This document shows, in pieces, positions 8,050 through 16,688 of a stretch of 64,000 bases of DNA. The position numbers were made by a program, and so were the translations under genes. Origin of the DNA: TMED8 sp038125725. GTDB taxonomy: Bacteria > Pseudomonadota > Alphaproteobacteria > Rhodospirillales > Casp-alpha2. Positions within the stretch are counted from its first letter, which is position 1. Each line of letters begins with the position of its first letter. The stretch covers positions 1-64,000 of the forward strand of contig JAYPEK010000003.1 in the NCBI GenBank assembly GCA_038125725.1. Direction: 5' to 3'. Under the pieces are notes generated by a model. It saw nothing but the letters and a program-made list of their open reading frames with translations, searched no databases and was not told the DNA's origin.

Positions 8050-8934
8050 CTATCCGCGGAGCGCCAGCGTCAGCCAGCCGTCCCTGGGACTCCAGTGTGC
8101 CAGCCTGAGCCCATGCGCTTGGTGCGCGGCGAGAACCCGCCGGCCGTCGCGTTCCAGCAGTCCCGATAGCACGGCCCAGCCGCCTGGTGCCAAATGCCGG
8201 GCCAGATCGCCGGCCATGCTGATCAGCGGGCGCGCCAGGATATTGGCGACGATCAGGTCATAGGGGGCGGCCTGGCTAACGGCGCGCGAACGATACCCCG
8301 GCCCCGAAACGGCCCGGACCAGCGGCTGCACGCCGTTTCGGCGCGCGTTGAAGCGGGTGACGCGTTCGGCCTCGTCGTCTATGTCGCTGGCCAGCACCGG
8401 CACCCGCCAGGTCTTGGCCATGGCAATGGAGAGGATGCCGGATCCGCACCCCATGTCGAGCGGCCGCGAAATCCGGGCTTGCTTGGCCAGCCGTTCGATC
8501 ATCGCCAGGCAGCCGGCGGTCGAGGCATGTTCGCCCGATCCGAAAGCGGTGCCGGGATCGAGTTTGATGGGAATGCTGCAGGCCGGCGGCGGATCGGTGA
8601 AATCGGAACCGTGGATGAAATAGCGTCCGATGCGCACTGGCGGAAAGGCGGCCATGTTTTCCGCCAGCCAGTCGCGCGGCGGCACCAGTTCGCAGCGCAG
8701 CGCGCCCAGCGGCGCCACCCCGGCACGGGCGCAGGTGTTGATGACCTCGCGCTCGAGCGATTCCCGGTCCGGCTCGGCGCCGCAGAAGCCCTCGACCCGC
8801 CACTCGCCGGAATCCTCCGCCGTTTCGAATTCGGTGACGGCGATGCAGTGCGCGTCGAACAGCGTGGCAACGGCGTCGGACGCGGTGCCCGGCACGACGA
8901 CTTCCAGCCGCCAAAGGAAGGTCGGTTCGTTCAT
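8050..8934 (-). CDS. prmA: Ribosomal protein L11 methyltransferase
   Basis: PrmA trimethylates ribosomal protein L11 using S-adenosylmethionine. The 294-residue protein has an N-terminal substrate-binding region (FLWRLEVVVPG onward) and a Rossmann SAM-binding core with motif DMGCGSGILSIAMAKTW and post-motif VANILARPLISMAGDLARHL. Length fits the family. Its ATG overlaps the upstream helicase stop by four bases (ATGA), so the pair is translationally coupled. Confidence 0.9.
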   Translation of the reverse strand: MNEPTFLWRLEVVVPGTASDAVATLFDAHCIAVTEFETAEDSGEWRVEGFCGAEPDRESLEREVINTCARAGVAPLGALRCELVPPRDWLAENMAAFPPVRIGRYFIHGSDFTDPPPACSIPIKLDPGTAFGSGEHASTAGCLAMIERLAKQARISRPLDMGCGSGILSIAMAKTWRVPVLASDIDDEAERVTRFNARRNGVQPLVRAVSGPGYRSRAVSQAAPYDLIVANILARPLISMAGDLARHLAPGGWAVLSGLLERDGRRVLAAHQAHGLRLAHWSPRDGWLTLALRG

Positions 8935-11213
8935 GTGGGCTCGACGAAGCTGCTCATGACTTTCTTGGTGCCGGCTTTCTCGAAATCGATCTCCAGCTTC
9001 TCGCCTTCGATGGCGACGATGCGGCCGTAGCCGAATTTCTGGTGGAAGACGCGCTCGCCCTGGCTGAATTCGGCCTTGGACTCGCGTACTTCCGTGCGCC
9101 AGTCGCTGTCTTCCAGGGTGATGGCCCGGGTGCCGCGCCGCCGCGGCTGCCAGCGCGCCCCGCCGAAACCACCATCATGCAGGCCGCCGAATCCTTGCCC
9201 GGCTCCCCGGTCGTAGATGCCTTGCGCCGATTCCATCTCGATGTTGTCCTCGGGTAATTCATCGACGAAACGCGACGGCGTGGCGCTCTGCCAGTTGCCG
9301 TAGACCCGGCGGTTGGCGGCGAAGGAGACTTGGGCGCGGTGGCGTGCGCGGGTCAATCCGACGTAGGCGAGGCGCCGTTCTTCCTCAAGGCCGCCGGTGC
9401 CGCCGTCGTCGAGGGCGCGCTGGTGCGGGAACAGGCCCTCCTCCCAACCGGGCAGGAACACGGTCTCGAATTCGAGCCCCTTGGCGCCGTGCAGGGTCAT
9501 GAGGTTCACTTTGTCCTCGATCAGCGAGTCCTCGTTCTCCATCACCAGCGAGACGTGTTCGAGGAACGCGGCGAGCGAATCGAAGTCCTCCATCGCCACC
9601 ACCAGTTCCTTCAGGTTGTCGATCCGCCCCGGCGCTTCCGGCGCCTTGGAGGTCTTCCACATCAGCATGTAGCCCGACTCGTCCAGCACCGTCTCCGCCA
9701 GTTCCGGATGCGGCACCATGGCCATCAGCCCGCGCCAGCGATTGAAATCCTCCAGCAGGTCGGCCAGGGTCTTGCGCGCGGCGGGGCGGATCTCGTCGGT
9801 ATCCAACAGCTTCGCCGTCGCCCGGGTGAGCGAGATGCGTTCGCTGCGCGCTAGCCCATGCACCACCTGCAGCGTGGCGTCGCCGATGCCGCGCTTCGGT
9901 AGGTTGACGATGCGCTCGAACGCCAAATCGTCGTCGGGTTGGGCGACGACGCGCAGATAGGCGATGGCGTCGCGGATTTCCTGGCGCTCGTAGAAGCGCG
10001 GGCCGCCAATGACCCGGTAGGGGATGCCCAGCGTGATCAGGCGTTCTTCGAACTCGCGGGTCTGGAAACCGGCGCGGACCAGCACCGCCATCTCATTCAG
10101 CTTGTGACCCTTGCCGTGCAGGGTCTCGATCTCGTCGCCGACGATGCGGGCCTCCTCCTCGCCGTCCCAGACGCCACGCACCCGCACCCGCTCGCCGTCT
10201 TCGTGGACGTCGGTCCAAAGCGTCTTGCCGAGCCGCCCCTCGTTGTAGGCGATCAGGCCCGACGCGGCGGCCAGGATATGCGGGGTGGAGCGATAGTTGC
10301 GTTCCAGGCGCACAACCTTGGCGCCTGGGAAATCCTCCTCGAAGCGCAGGATGTTGCCGACCTCGGCGCCGCGCCAGGAATAGATCGATTGGTCGTCGTC
10401 GCCGACGCAGCAGATATTCTTGTGCCCCTGCGCCAGCATGCGCAGCCACAGGTACTGGGCGACGTTGGTGTCCTGGTATTCGTCGACCATGACGAAGCGG
10501 AACTGGCGCTGGTATTTTTCCAGCACGTCAGGCTGCTTCTGGAACAGCTCCAGGCAGAGCAGCAACAGATCGCCGAAGTCGGCGGCGTTGACCTGTTGCA
10601 AGCGCGCCTGGTAGTCGCGGTAGAGGTTGAGAATGCGCCCCTCCGCCATGTCGGCGCCCTCGTTCAGCGTGACCTTGTCCGGCATCAGGCCGCGGTCCTT
10701 CCAGCGCTGGATGGTGGCGACGATGGTGCGGGCGGGGAAGCGCTTGTCATCGATCTCGTGCACATCGATGTACTGCTTCACCAGTCTGACCTGGTCGTCG
10801 GCGTCGAGGATGGTGAAGTTCGGGTTCAGGCCGACGGCCTCGGCGTGGTAGCGCAGGATGCGCGCGCCGATGGCGTGAAAGGTACCGACCCACCAGCCTT
10901 CCACCGGGGCGCCGACCAGCGCGCCGACGCGCTCCTTCATTTCCCGCGCCGCCTTGTTGGTGAAGGTAACGGCCAACAACTGCCACGGCTGGGCGCGGCC
11001 CTGCATGAGGATATGGGCGAGGCGCGTCGTCAGCACCCGGGTCTTGCCGGTGCCGGCGCCGGCCAGCACCAGGACCGGGCCGTCGATGGCCTCGACCGCC
11101 TCGCGCTGTGTCTCGTTCAGGCCGTCCAGGTAACCGGCGGGACGGGTCGGGGCGATGCGCGGGTCCGTCGGCAGGCTCGCGCCCGGATCCATCAGGTCGA
11201 AGGGGTCTTGCAT
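8931..11213 (-). CDS. uvrD: ATP-dependent DNA helicase UvrD/PcrA
   Basis: A superfamily 1A 3'-5' helicase of 760 residues used in nucleotide-excision and mismatch repair. Visible motifs are Walker A AGAGTGKT at residues 51-58, the Walker B-type VDEYQDTN, GDDDQSIYSWRGAEV (motif III), LMTLHGAKGLEFETVFLPG (motif V) and YVGLTRARHRAQV (motif VI). The C-terminal tail (QGERVFHQKFGYGRIVAIEG) matches the PcrA/UvrD RNA-polymerase-binding Tudor-like domain. The start was put at ATG 11213 (MQDPFDLMDP) because the longer upstream frame has no family similarity. It is followed by prmA with a four-base overlap. Confidence 0.93.
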   Translation of the reverse strand: MQDPFDLMDPGASLPTDPRIAPTRPAGYLDGLNETQREAVEAIDGPVLVLAGAGTGKTRVLTTRLAHILMQGRAQPWQLLAVTFTNKAAREMKERVGALVGAPVEGWWVGTFHAIGARILRYHAEAVGLNPNFTILDADDQVRLVKQYIDVHEIDDKRFPARTIVATIQRWKDRGLMPDKVTLNEGADMAEGRILNLYRDYQARLQQVNAADFGDLLLLCLELFQKQPDVLEKYQRQFRFVMVDEYQDTNVAQYLWLRMLAQGHKNICCVGDDDQSIYSWRGAEVGNILRFEEDFPGAKVVRLERNYRSTPHILAAASGLIAYNEGRLGKTLWTDVHEDGERVRVRGVWDGEEEARIVGDEIETLHGKGHKLNEMAVLVRAGFQTREFEERLITLGIPYRVIGGPRFYERQEIRDAIAYLRVVAQPDDDLAFERIVNLPKRGIGDATLQVVHGLARSERISLTRATAKLLDTDEIRPAARKTLADLLEDFNRWRGLMAMVPHPELAETVLDESGYMLMWKTSKAPEAPGRIDNLKELVVAMEDFDSLAAFLEHVSLVMENEDSLIEDKVNLMTLHGAKGLEFETVFLPGWEEGLFPHQRALDDGGTGGLEEERRLAYVGLTRARHRAQVSFAANRRVYGNWQSATPSRFVDELPEDNIEMESAQGIYDRGAGQGFGGLHDGGFGGARWQPRRRGTRAITLEDSDWRTEVRESKAEFSQGERVFHQKFGYGRIVAIEGEKLEIDFEKAGTKKVMSSFVEPT

Positions 11214-11381
11214 GGGATCATATATAGCACGTTCCAAGCACTTGGCACGTCCCGCCTGGAGCGTCCCGCCTGGACGCGTGGTTGTCACCGGCCGGACGTC
11301 ACATGAGCGTGACCGGGGGCTTTTTTTGCGCCCCCTCCAACCCCAAGTGATATAGTGACCGAGAGAGTGGGAGATAGGTCG

Positions 11382-12413
11382 ATGAAGGGCTTGTTTTTGC
11401 ACGTCTTCAGAAGCGCCGGGCGTCTCGGGCTCGGCTTCCTTGCCGCAACACTGATCTTGATCGGGCCCGGCTCCGGTGCTCGCGGCGCCGATCCGACCAT
11501 GGGCGAGATCATGAACGCCGTGGTCGAGGTGCACGCCGAAATCCGGCCTGATGCCCGTTCCGTCGCGTCGCTGGGTCAAACCCGGGCCGGCAGCGGCGTA
11601 CTGATCGGCGACCAGGGATTGATCCTGACCATCGGCTACATCGTCATGGAAGCGGAGCGCATCCGGGTGCGCCCGCGTGGCGGCCCGACCATGGACGCGG
11701 ACCTAGTCGCCTATGACCACGACACCGGGTTCGGCCTGCTACGCGCCCGCGGCGAGATCACCGCCGCGCCGCTGGAATTGGGCGATTCCGATGCGCTTGA
11801 GGATGGTGACCGGCTTTTGGTCGTATCGGTCGGCGAGCAGATGCCGGTGTCACCGGTACAGGTGGTTTCGCGCCGGTCCTTCGCCGGCAGTTGGGAATAC
11901 CTGCTGGAAAAAGCCATCTACACCATGCCGGCGCACCGGGAGTTTGGCGGCGCCGCGCTTATCGACCAGGCCGGCAAGCTGGTCGGGATCGGCTCATTGA
12001 TCATCAATGACGCACCGGGCCCGGAGACCGAAGGCTTCGGCAACATGTTCGTGCCGGTGGACATCCTGAAGCCGGTGCTGTCGTCGCTGGTCGCCACCGG
12101 GCGCAGCGGCACGCCGGCGGGGCCCTGGCTCGGCGTCTATCTGCGCGAGGTGCAGGGGCAGTTGCTGGTACTCAGGGTCTCCGAAGGCGGGCCGGCGGCG
12201 ACTGCCGGGCTTTTGCCGGGCGAGGTGATTCTTGGCGTCGACGGCCACCGGGTGTCGTCGCTGGAGGATTTCTTCCGCCAGGTCCGGTCGCGCGGCGGTG
12301 CCGGTGCCGATGTGCCGCTGGATGTGCTGGCCTATAAGGATTCCGACATGTCCGTACGCAAGCTGGCGGTCACCTCGCGAGACCGGCACGGCTGGTTGCG
12401 GATGGGAAACTAG
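11382..12413 (+). CDS. HtrA-like trypsin-fold protein with PDZ domain, catalytic triad missing
   Basis: The 343-residue protein has a signal sequence (residues 1-35), an S1C/HtrA-type fold (GSGVLIGDQGLILTIGYIV at 70-88) and a C-terminal PDZ domain (about 246-325, LPGEVILGVDGHRVSSLEDF). Against HtrA proteases all three active-site residues are replaced: His by Tyr86, Asp by Gly116 (DTGFGLLRA) and the nucleophilic Ser of GNSGG by Phe188 (HREFGGAAL). It should therefore bind but not cut peptides in the periplasm. I recall similar degenerate sequences from other alphaproteobacteria, so this looks like a family trait. Start ATG 11382 follows GGGAGA; an upstream GTG at 11355 is possible. Confidence 0.85.
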   Translation: MKGLFLHVFRSAGRLGLGFLAATLILIGPGSGARGADPTMGEIMNAVVEVHAEIRPDARSVASLGQTRAGSGVLIGDQGLILTIGYIVMEAERIRVRPRGGPTMDADLVAYDHDTGFGLLRARGEITAAPLELGDSDALEDGDRLLVVSVGEQMPVSPVQVVSRRSFAGSWEYLLEKAIYTMPAHREFGGAALIDQAGKLVGIGSLIINDAPGPETEGFGNMFVPVDILKPVLSSLVATGRSGTPAGPWLGVYLREVQGQLLVLRVSEGGPAATAGLLPGEVILGVDGHRVSSLEDFFRQVRSRGGAGADVPLDVLAYKDSDMSVRKLAVTSRDRHGWLRMGN

Positions 12414-12423
12414 ACGTCCTCGC

Positions 12424-14223
12424 TCAAGCGGTCTCGCCGCGTTCCTCGTGGCGGGCCTGGACCAGCGCACGGCTGTAGGCGGTCATCACGTCGCGCTGAT
12501 GGATGCAGCCCTGATAGATCTGCATGACCCCCGTATCGACGACGGCGATGTGCTCCTCGCCGGTTTCCGCCATCAGGTGGAGCGCCGCGTCCAGGCTGTC
12601 GGCGCGGGTCAGATAGGGCGGATGCAGACGCGCCACGTCGCCGGCGTTGATCAGGTTGTCCATGGCCGGGTCGAAGGCGACCTCGCTGAGGTCGGCAAGC
12701 GTGATGGTGCCTATCAGCCGCCCGTTTTCGCCGACAACGAACAGCTCGCCATAAGGCGTCTGTTGCAACCGATCGCGCAGTTCGCGAAGCCCAGTGGCCG
12801 GGGTGACGGTCAGGCCGTCGTCCTTCAAGACCTTGTCGAGCGGGATCGAGCGCATCACTTCCGCTTCGAAACCGCCCTTCACGTCGATGCCGCGTTCGAG
12901 CAACTGCACCGAGAAGAACGAGCGTCCGTGGAAATGGTGGGTGATCTCGGAGGCGATGACCACGGCGATCATCACGCCCAGCGTCAGGGCGTAGTTGCTG
13001 GTCATTTCGAAGATGATCAGCGTGGTCGAGATGGGCGCGCCCAAGACGGCGGCGGCCACGGCGCCCATGCCGATCACCGTATAGACGCTGATCTGCGACG
13101 AGAGATCGGGGAAAGCGCCGGTGGCGACGACGCCGAAGGCACAGCCGACCATGGCGCCGATCACCAGCGACGGCGAAAAGACCCCGCCGGCGAAACCGAA
13201 GCCGAGACAGAGGGCGGTCGCCAGAATCTTGGCGACGCCGATGATGATCAGCATCCACAAGCTGAACTTCACCAGCATGGCCGACTCGGTGGCTGCATAG
13301 CCGACGCCCAGGATATCCGGCAGGAACATGGCGGCGATGCCGAGCACCAGACCGGCGATCGCCGGCTTCAGCCAGGACGGCACTGGAATGCGGTCGGCCA
13401 CCTTGCTAGCCAGACCGACGGATTTCATGAACACGATGGCGGCGACGCCGCTGACGATGCCCAACAGCGCGAACGCCGGCATCTCCCAGAGCGAGGCGAC
13501 GATGCCGATATCGATGGAGAAAGCCGGAAAATTGCCGAACCAGGCACGTGAAACGGCGGTGCCGGCGACGCTGGCGATGACGATCGGCGCGAAGGCCTTC
13601 AGCGCATAGTGACCGATGACCACTTCGTTGGCGAACAGCGCGCCGGCGATGGGGGCATTGAAGGAGCCGGCGACCGCGGCGGCAACGCCGCAACCGAGCA
13701 GCGTGCGCGTCAGCGAGCGAGACAGATGCAGCCGCCGCCCGATCCAACCGCTCAGGCTGGCGCCCAGGTGTACCGCCGGCCCTTCGCGCCCGACCGAGGC
13801 GCCGGCACCGATGGAAAGCGCGTTGACCAACGCCGTGGTGACGCCGATACGCGACGACATGCGCCCTCCCAGGAGCGCGTTGGCCTCGATCACGTCGGCG
13901 ACGCCCTGTGGCCGGCGTTCCGGTAAATATCGGTAGACCAAAAGCCCTACCACGAGGCCGCCCAGCGTCGTTGCCAGCACCACCCGCCAACCGGGGAGCG
14001 CGGCGGCAATGGGCGCCAGGTGCTCGGAATCGGCGCCGTAGGGATTGTCAGTGCCATAGAACAGGCCCTGAAACAGGTCGATGGCTTCGCGGAACCCGAC
14101 CACCGCCATGCCGACGATGACGCCGACCAACAAGGCCAGCACGGACAGCACCATGTGGTCGTTGCGAAGCAACTGACGAAGGCGCGTCGAAAGGCGGGCG
14201 TAGGTGATCCGTGATTCGGGCAT
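12424..14223 (-). CDS. CLC-family chloride channel/transporter with C-terminal CBS pair
   Basis: A 599-residue membrane protein with the CLC core of many helices. The gating glutamate motif GREGP is at residues 145-149 (Glu147), and FAGGVFSPSLVIG carries the GxFxP anion motif. The first selectivity motif, normally GSGIP, reads PQGVADV, so the usual serine is replaced by Gln. Two CBS domains follow at the C-terminus (after LERGIDVKGGFE), which usually bind adenine nucleotides. Whether it is a channel or an anion/proton exchanger cannot be decided here. It converges with the HtrA-like gene ten bases away. Confidence 0.88.
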   Translation of the reverse strand: MPESRITYARLSTRLRQLLRNDHMVLSVLALLVGVIVGMAVVGFREAIDLFQGLFYGTDNPYGADSEHLAPIAAALPGWRVVLATTLGGLVVGLLVYRYLPERRPQGVADVIEANALLGGRMSSRIGVTTALVNALSIGAGASVGREGPAVHLGASLSGWIGRRLHLSRSLTRTLLGCGVAAAVAGSFNAPIAGALFANEVVIGHYALKAFAPIVIASVAGTAVSRAWFGNFPAFSIDIGIVASLWEMPAFALLGIVSGVAAIVFMKSVGLASKVADRIPVPSWLKPAIAGLVLGIAAMFLPDILGVGYAATESAMLVKFSLWMLIIIGVAKILATALCLGFGFAGGVFSPSLVIGAMVGCAFGVVATGAFPDLSSQISVYTVIGMGAVAAAVLGAPISTTLIIFEMTSNYALTLGVMIAVVIASEITHHFHGRSFFSVQLLERGIDVKGGFEAEVMRSIPLDKVLKDDGLTVTPATGLRELRDRLQQTPYGELFVVGENGRLIGTITLADLSEVAFDPAMDNLINAGDVARLHPPYLTRADSLDAALHLMAETGEEHIAVVDTGVMQIYQGCIHQRDVMTAYSRALVQARHEERGETA

Positions 14224-14286
14224 GTTCTCTTAAGTCCCGGATCATAAAGGAAAAACGTGAAGGTTGTCTTTATTCGATTTGCGACG

Positions 14287-14724
14287 TCAGCGGTTCCGGC
14301 GCCGGCTGACCGGCCGGCCGGCGCGGATGTCCGCGAGAACGCCCTCCCGATCCTTTTCGATGCGTCGGGCGAGGTCTCTCGGCGTGCCGGCGCGATGATC
14401 GTGGACGTCGCTCCAACGAATGATTTCGAGGATAACAGGCGCCAGGTCGAGGCCTTTCGGTGTCAAGCTGTAGAGCTTACGCCGCCGGTTATCGGGATCC
14501 TGGGCGGCGGTGATGATTCCGGCCGCCTCGAGTGCCCGTAAACGGTCTGCGAGGACATTGGTGGCAATCCCCTCACCGGCACCGAGAAAGGCGCCGTAGG
14601 TCGCCTCGCCACGAAGCATCAGGTCGCGAATGATCAGCAGGGTCCAGCGGTCGCCGAATATGCCGAGCGCGAAAGCGATCGGGCAATCGCTGTCATGGAT
14701 CTTGGCGGCTGGGGAACGGGGCAT
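14287..14724 (-). CDS. HxlR-family transcriptional regulator
   Basis: A 145-residue winged-helix protein with the HxlR core: CPIAFALGIFGDRWTLLIIRDLMLRG, then IATNVLADRLRALEAAGIITA and YSLTPKGLDLAPVI. The Cys in the DSDCPI segment is where redox-sensing HxlR members carry their reactive cysteine. The start at ATG 14724 has AGGA seven bases upstream; the longer frame from 14745 lacks one. It is divergent from a tautomerase gene, and two matching inverted repeats lie between them, so it probably controls both. Confidence 0.88.
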   Translation of the reverse strand: MPRSPAAKIHDSDCPIAFALGIFGDRWTLLIIRDLMLRGEATYGAFLGAGEGIATNVLADRLRALEAAGIITAAQDPDNRRRKLYSLTPKGLDLAPVILEIIRWSDVHDHRAGTPRDLARRIEKDREGVLADIRAGRPVSRRRNR

Positions 14725-14743
14725 AATGCATCCTAAAAAATCC

Positions 14744-14796
14744 ACTTGTGTTTAGCAAGTTAATAGCTATTATCCAATTGCTTGCAAAAAACAAGT
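14744..14796. promoter_or_regulatory. Two CTTG-N7-CAAG inverted repeats between hxlR-type gene and tautomerase gene
   Basis: ACTTG (14744-14748) and CAAGT (14756-14760) form a repeat with a 7-base spacer. GCTTG (14780-14784) and CAAGT (14792-14796) form a second with the same spacer, 36 bases further on. The matching geometry in a divergent intergenic region next to an HxlR regulator suggests a dimer operator used for autoregulation and control of the tautomerase. This is inferred from the pattern only. Confidence 0.55.
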
Positions 14797-14841
14797 TCAT
14801 AGCCAGCCAATCGGTCCCACGATCGCAACAGGAGACAACAG

Positions 14842-15228
14842 ATGCCATTGGTCAGAATTTCCCATGCCTCGGGCAAATCCCAGGATGCCGTGAACGCCAT
14901 TTCCAACGGGGTGCATCGCGCCCTGGTGAATACCTTCAACGTGCCCGAGGACGACAGATTTCAGGTCGTCACGGAGCACGCCGCCGGCACGCAACTCGTC
15001 GCGCCGGCTTCGTTCCTCGGGATCGACCACACGGCGGACATGGTGTTCGTGCAGATCACATGTGCCGAAGGGCGGAGTTCCGAACAGAAACGATCGCTCT
15101 ACGAGGAAATCGCCGTAACCCTGGCGGCAGACTCCGCCGTACGGGCCGAGGACGTCATCGTTAATCTGGTTGAAACCAAGCCGGAGAACTGGTCGTTCGG
15201 CAACGGCATCGCGCCGTTCATGAACTAA
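14842..15228 (+). CDS. Tautomerase-superfamily protein
   Basis: A 128-residue protein beginning MPLVRISHASGKS, so Pro2 would become the catalytic N-terminal proline after methionine removal, as in 4-oxalocrotonate tautomerase relatives. It is about twice as long as a single 4-OT unit, like the MSAD/YusQ-type members. It ends NWSFGNGIAPFMN. Similar genes next to HxlR regulators are often induced by quinones or electrophiles. The substrate is unknown. Confidence 0.8.
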   Translation: MPLVRISHASGKSQDAVNAISNGVHRALVNTFNVPEDDRFQVVTEHAAGTQLVAPASFLGIDHTADMVFVQITCAEGRSSEQKRSLYEEIAVTLAADSAVRAEDVIVNLVETKPENWSFGNGIAPFMN

Positions 15229-15233
15229 CTAGT

Positions 15234-15938
15234 TCAGCTCTTGGCGGTATCCAGGCTGTAACCGGCGGCGCGCACGGTGCGGATCAGGTCGTCGCGGCCG
15301 CCGCCGTTCAGCGCCTTGCGCAGCCGGCGGATATGGACGTCGACGGTGCGGGTCTCGACATAGACGTCGCGGCCCCATACCCGGTCGAGCAACTGCTCGC
15401 GCGAAAAGACGCGGCCGGGCTTTTCCATCAGGGTCTGCAGCAGCCGGAATTCCGTCGGGCCCAGATGGATGTTGTCGCGGCCGCGGGTGACGCGGTGTTC
15501 TTCCAGATTGAGCACGATGTCCGCGTATTCGAGCGCCGAAGCCTGCTTTTCCGGGTAGGCGCGGCGCATGATGGCGCTGATGCGGGCCAGCAGTTCCTTC
15601 GGCGAGAACGGCTTCACCACGTAATCGTCGGCGCCGGTCTTGAGGCCGCGCACCCTGTCGGCTTCCTCTGTCCGTGCAGTGAGCATGATCACCGGCACGT
15701 CTTTGGAATCCGGGTTCTGGCGAATTTGCCGGCAGATCTCGATGCCCGACGTATTGGGCAGCATCCAGTCGAGGATGACCAGGTTCGGCTGTTCGTCCTC
15801 CATCGCCGCCATGGCCTCGTCGCCGTCTTCGACGATGGAGGTCTCGAAGCCTTCGGTCTCGAGGTTGTACTTCAGCAATTCAACAAGCGCAGGATCGTCT
15901 TCGACGATCAAGACGCGCGGACGCGATTCCGCGTTCAT
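15234..15938 (-). CDS. phoB: Phosphate regulon response regulator PhoB
   Basis: PhoB is an OmpR-class regulator of 234 residues with an N-terminal receiver (VLIVEDDPALVELLKYNL, phosphoacceptor Asp in LVILDWMLPN, conserved LTAR and the KPFSPKELLAR loop) and a C-terminal winged helix (VWGRDVYVETRTVDVHIRRLRKAL). It is phosphorylated by PhoR when phosphate is scarce and binds PHO boxes. The gene is last in the pst-phoU-phoB run. Its ATG overlaps the phoU stop by four bases. Confidence 0.96.
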   Translation of the reverse strand: MNAESRPRVLIVEDDPALVELLKYNLETEGFETSIVEDGDEAMAAMEDEQPNLVILDWMLPNTSGIEICRQIRQNPDSKDVPVIMLTARTEEADRVRGLKTGADDYVVKPFSPKELLARISAIMRRAYPEKQASALEYADIVLNLEEHRVTRGRDNIHLGPTEFRLLQTLMEKPGRVFSREQLLDRVWGRDVYVETRTVDVHIRRLRKALNGGGRDDLIRTVRAAGYSLDTAKS

Positions 15939-16666
15939 CCGGCGGTTCCTTCCTTAGTGGGCGACTCGACCACCGTGTAGCTCGATGCGTCGCTCTTGGC
16001 GCGCTGTTCTTCCGGCTCCACGCCGTTGACCAGGACATAGACATTGCGCGCGATCGAGGTGGTGTGGTCGCCGATACGTTCGATGTTCTTGGCCACGAAC
16101 AAAAGGTGCGTGCCAGATGTGATGAAGCGCGGGTCTTCCATCATGTAGGTGAGCACTTCCCGGAACAGGCTGGTGTGTAGCGCGTCGACCTCTTCGTCGC
16201 GGTGGCGCACGTCCTCGGCCTTGTCGGCGTCGCGGCTGACGTAGGCGTCGAGCACGTTCTTGATCATGCCCTGCACCAACTGGCCCATGCGCGCCACGGT
16301 GCGTGCCGGGCCGATGGGAGCGGTCTGGGAAAGCGCGATGGTGCGCTTGGCGATGTTCTTGGCGTAGTCGCCGATACGTTCCAGCACGGCGCTGGTCTTG
16401 AGTGCGCAGATGACGGCGCGCAGGTCCTCAGCCATGGGCTGGCGGAGCGCCAGCAGCTCGGTGGCCAGTTCGTCGAGCTGGGTCTCCAGCTCATCCAGGC
16501 GGTTGTCGTGTTCGATGACAAGTTCGGCCTTCTCCGCGTCGCGCTTCAACATGGCGTCGATGGCGTCGGCGAGCTGTATTTCCGCCAGGCCGCCCATTTC
16601 GGCGATGATGTTGTCGAGCTTGCGAAGGTCGGCGTCGAACGATTTGACGATATGGTCGGTGCTCAT
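15935..16666 (-). CDS. phoU: Phosphate signalling protein PhoU
   Basis: A 243-residue PhoU made of two three-helix bundle repeats. DNIIAEMGGLAEIQLADAIDAM starts the first, and LTYMMEDPRFITSGTHLLFVAKNIERIGDHTTSIARN closes the second, with the metal-binding E/DxxxD pattern. PhoU restrains PhoR when PstSCAB senses enough phosphate. It starts 22 bases after the pstB stop and overlaps phoB, matching an operon whose order is conserved in proteobacteria. Confidence 0.95.
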   Translation of the reverse strand: MSTDHIVKSFDADLRKLDNIIAEMGGLAEIQLADAIDAMLKRDAEKAELVIEHDNRLDELETQLDELATELLALRQPMAEDLRAVICALKTSAVLERIGDYAKNIAKRTIALSQTAPIGPARTVARMGQLVQGMIKNVLDAYVSRDADKAEDVRHRDEEVDALHTSLFREVLTYMMEDPRFITSGTHLLFVAKNIERIGDHTTSIARNVYVLVNGVEPEEQRAKSDASSYTVVESPTKEGTAG

Positions 16667-16688
16667 GGGTGCGATCTTTCGTGGTGGA

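Noticed and set aside
9939..11306. A 455-codon plus-strand frame opposite uvrD
   Set aside because: Antisense to all helicase motifs, with typical shadow composition.
11315..11335. Hairpin GGGGGC...GCCCCC with a T-run in its loop
   Set aside because: The T-run is inside the loop rather than after the stem, and it lies in the divergent leader between uvrD and the HtrA-like gene, so it does not look like a terminator of either.
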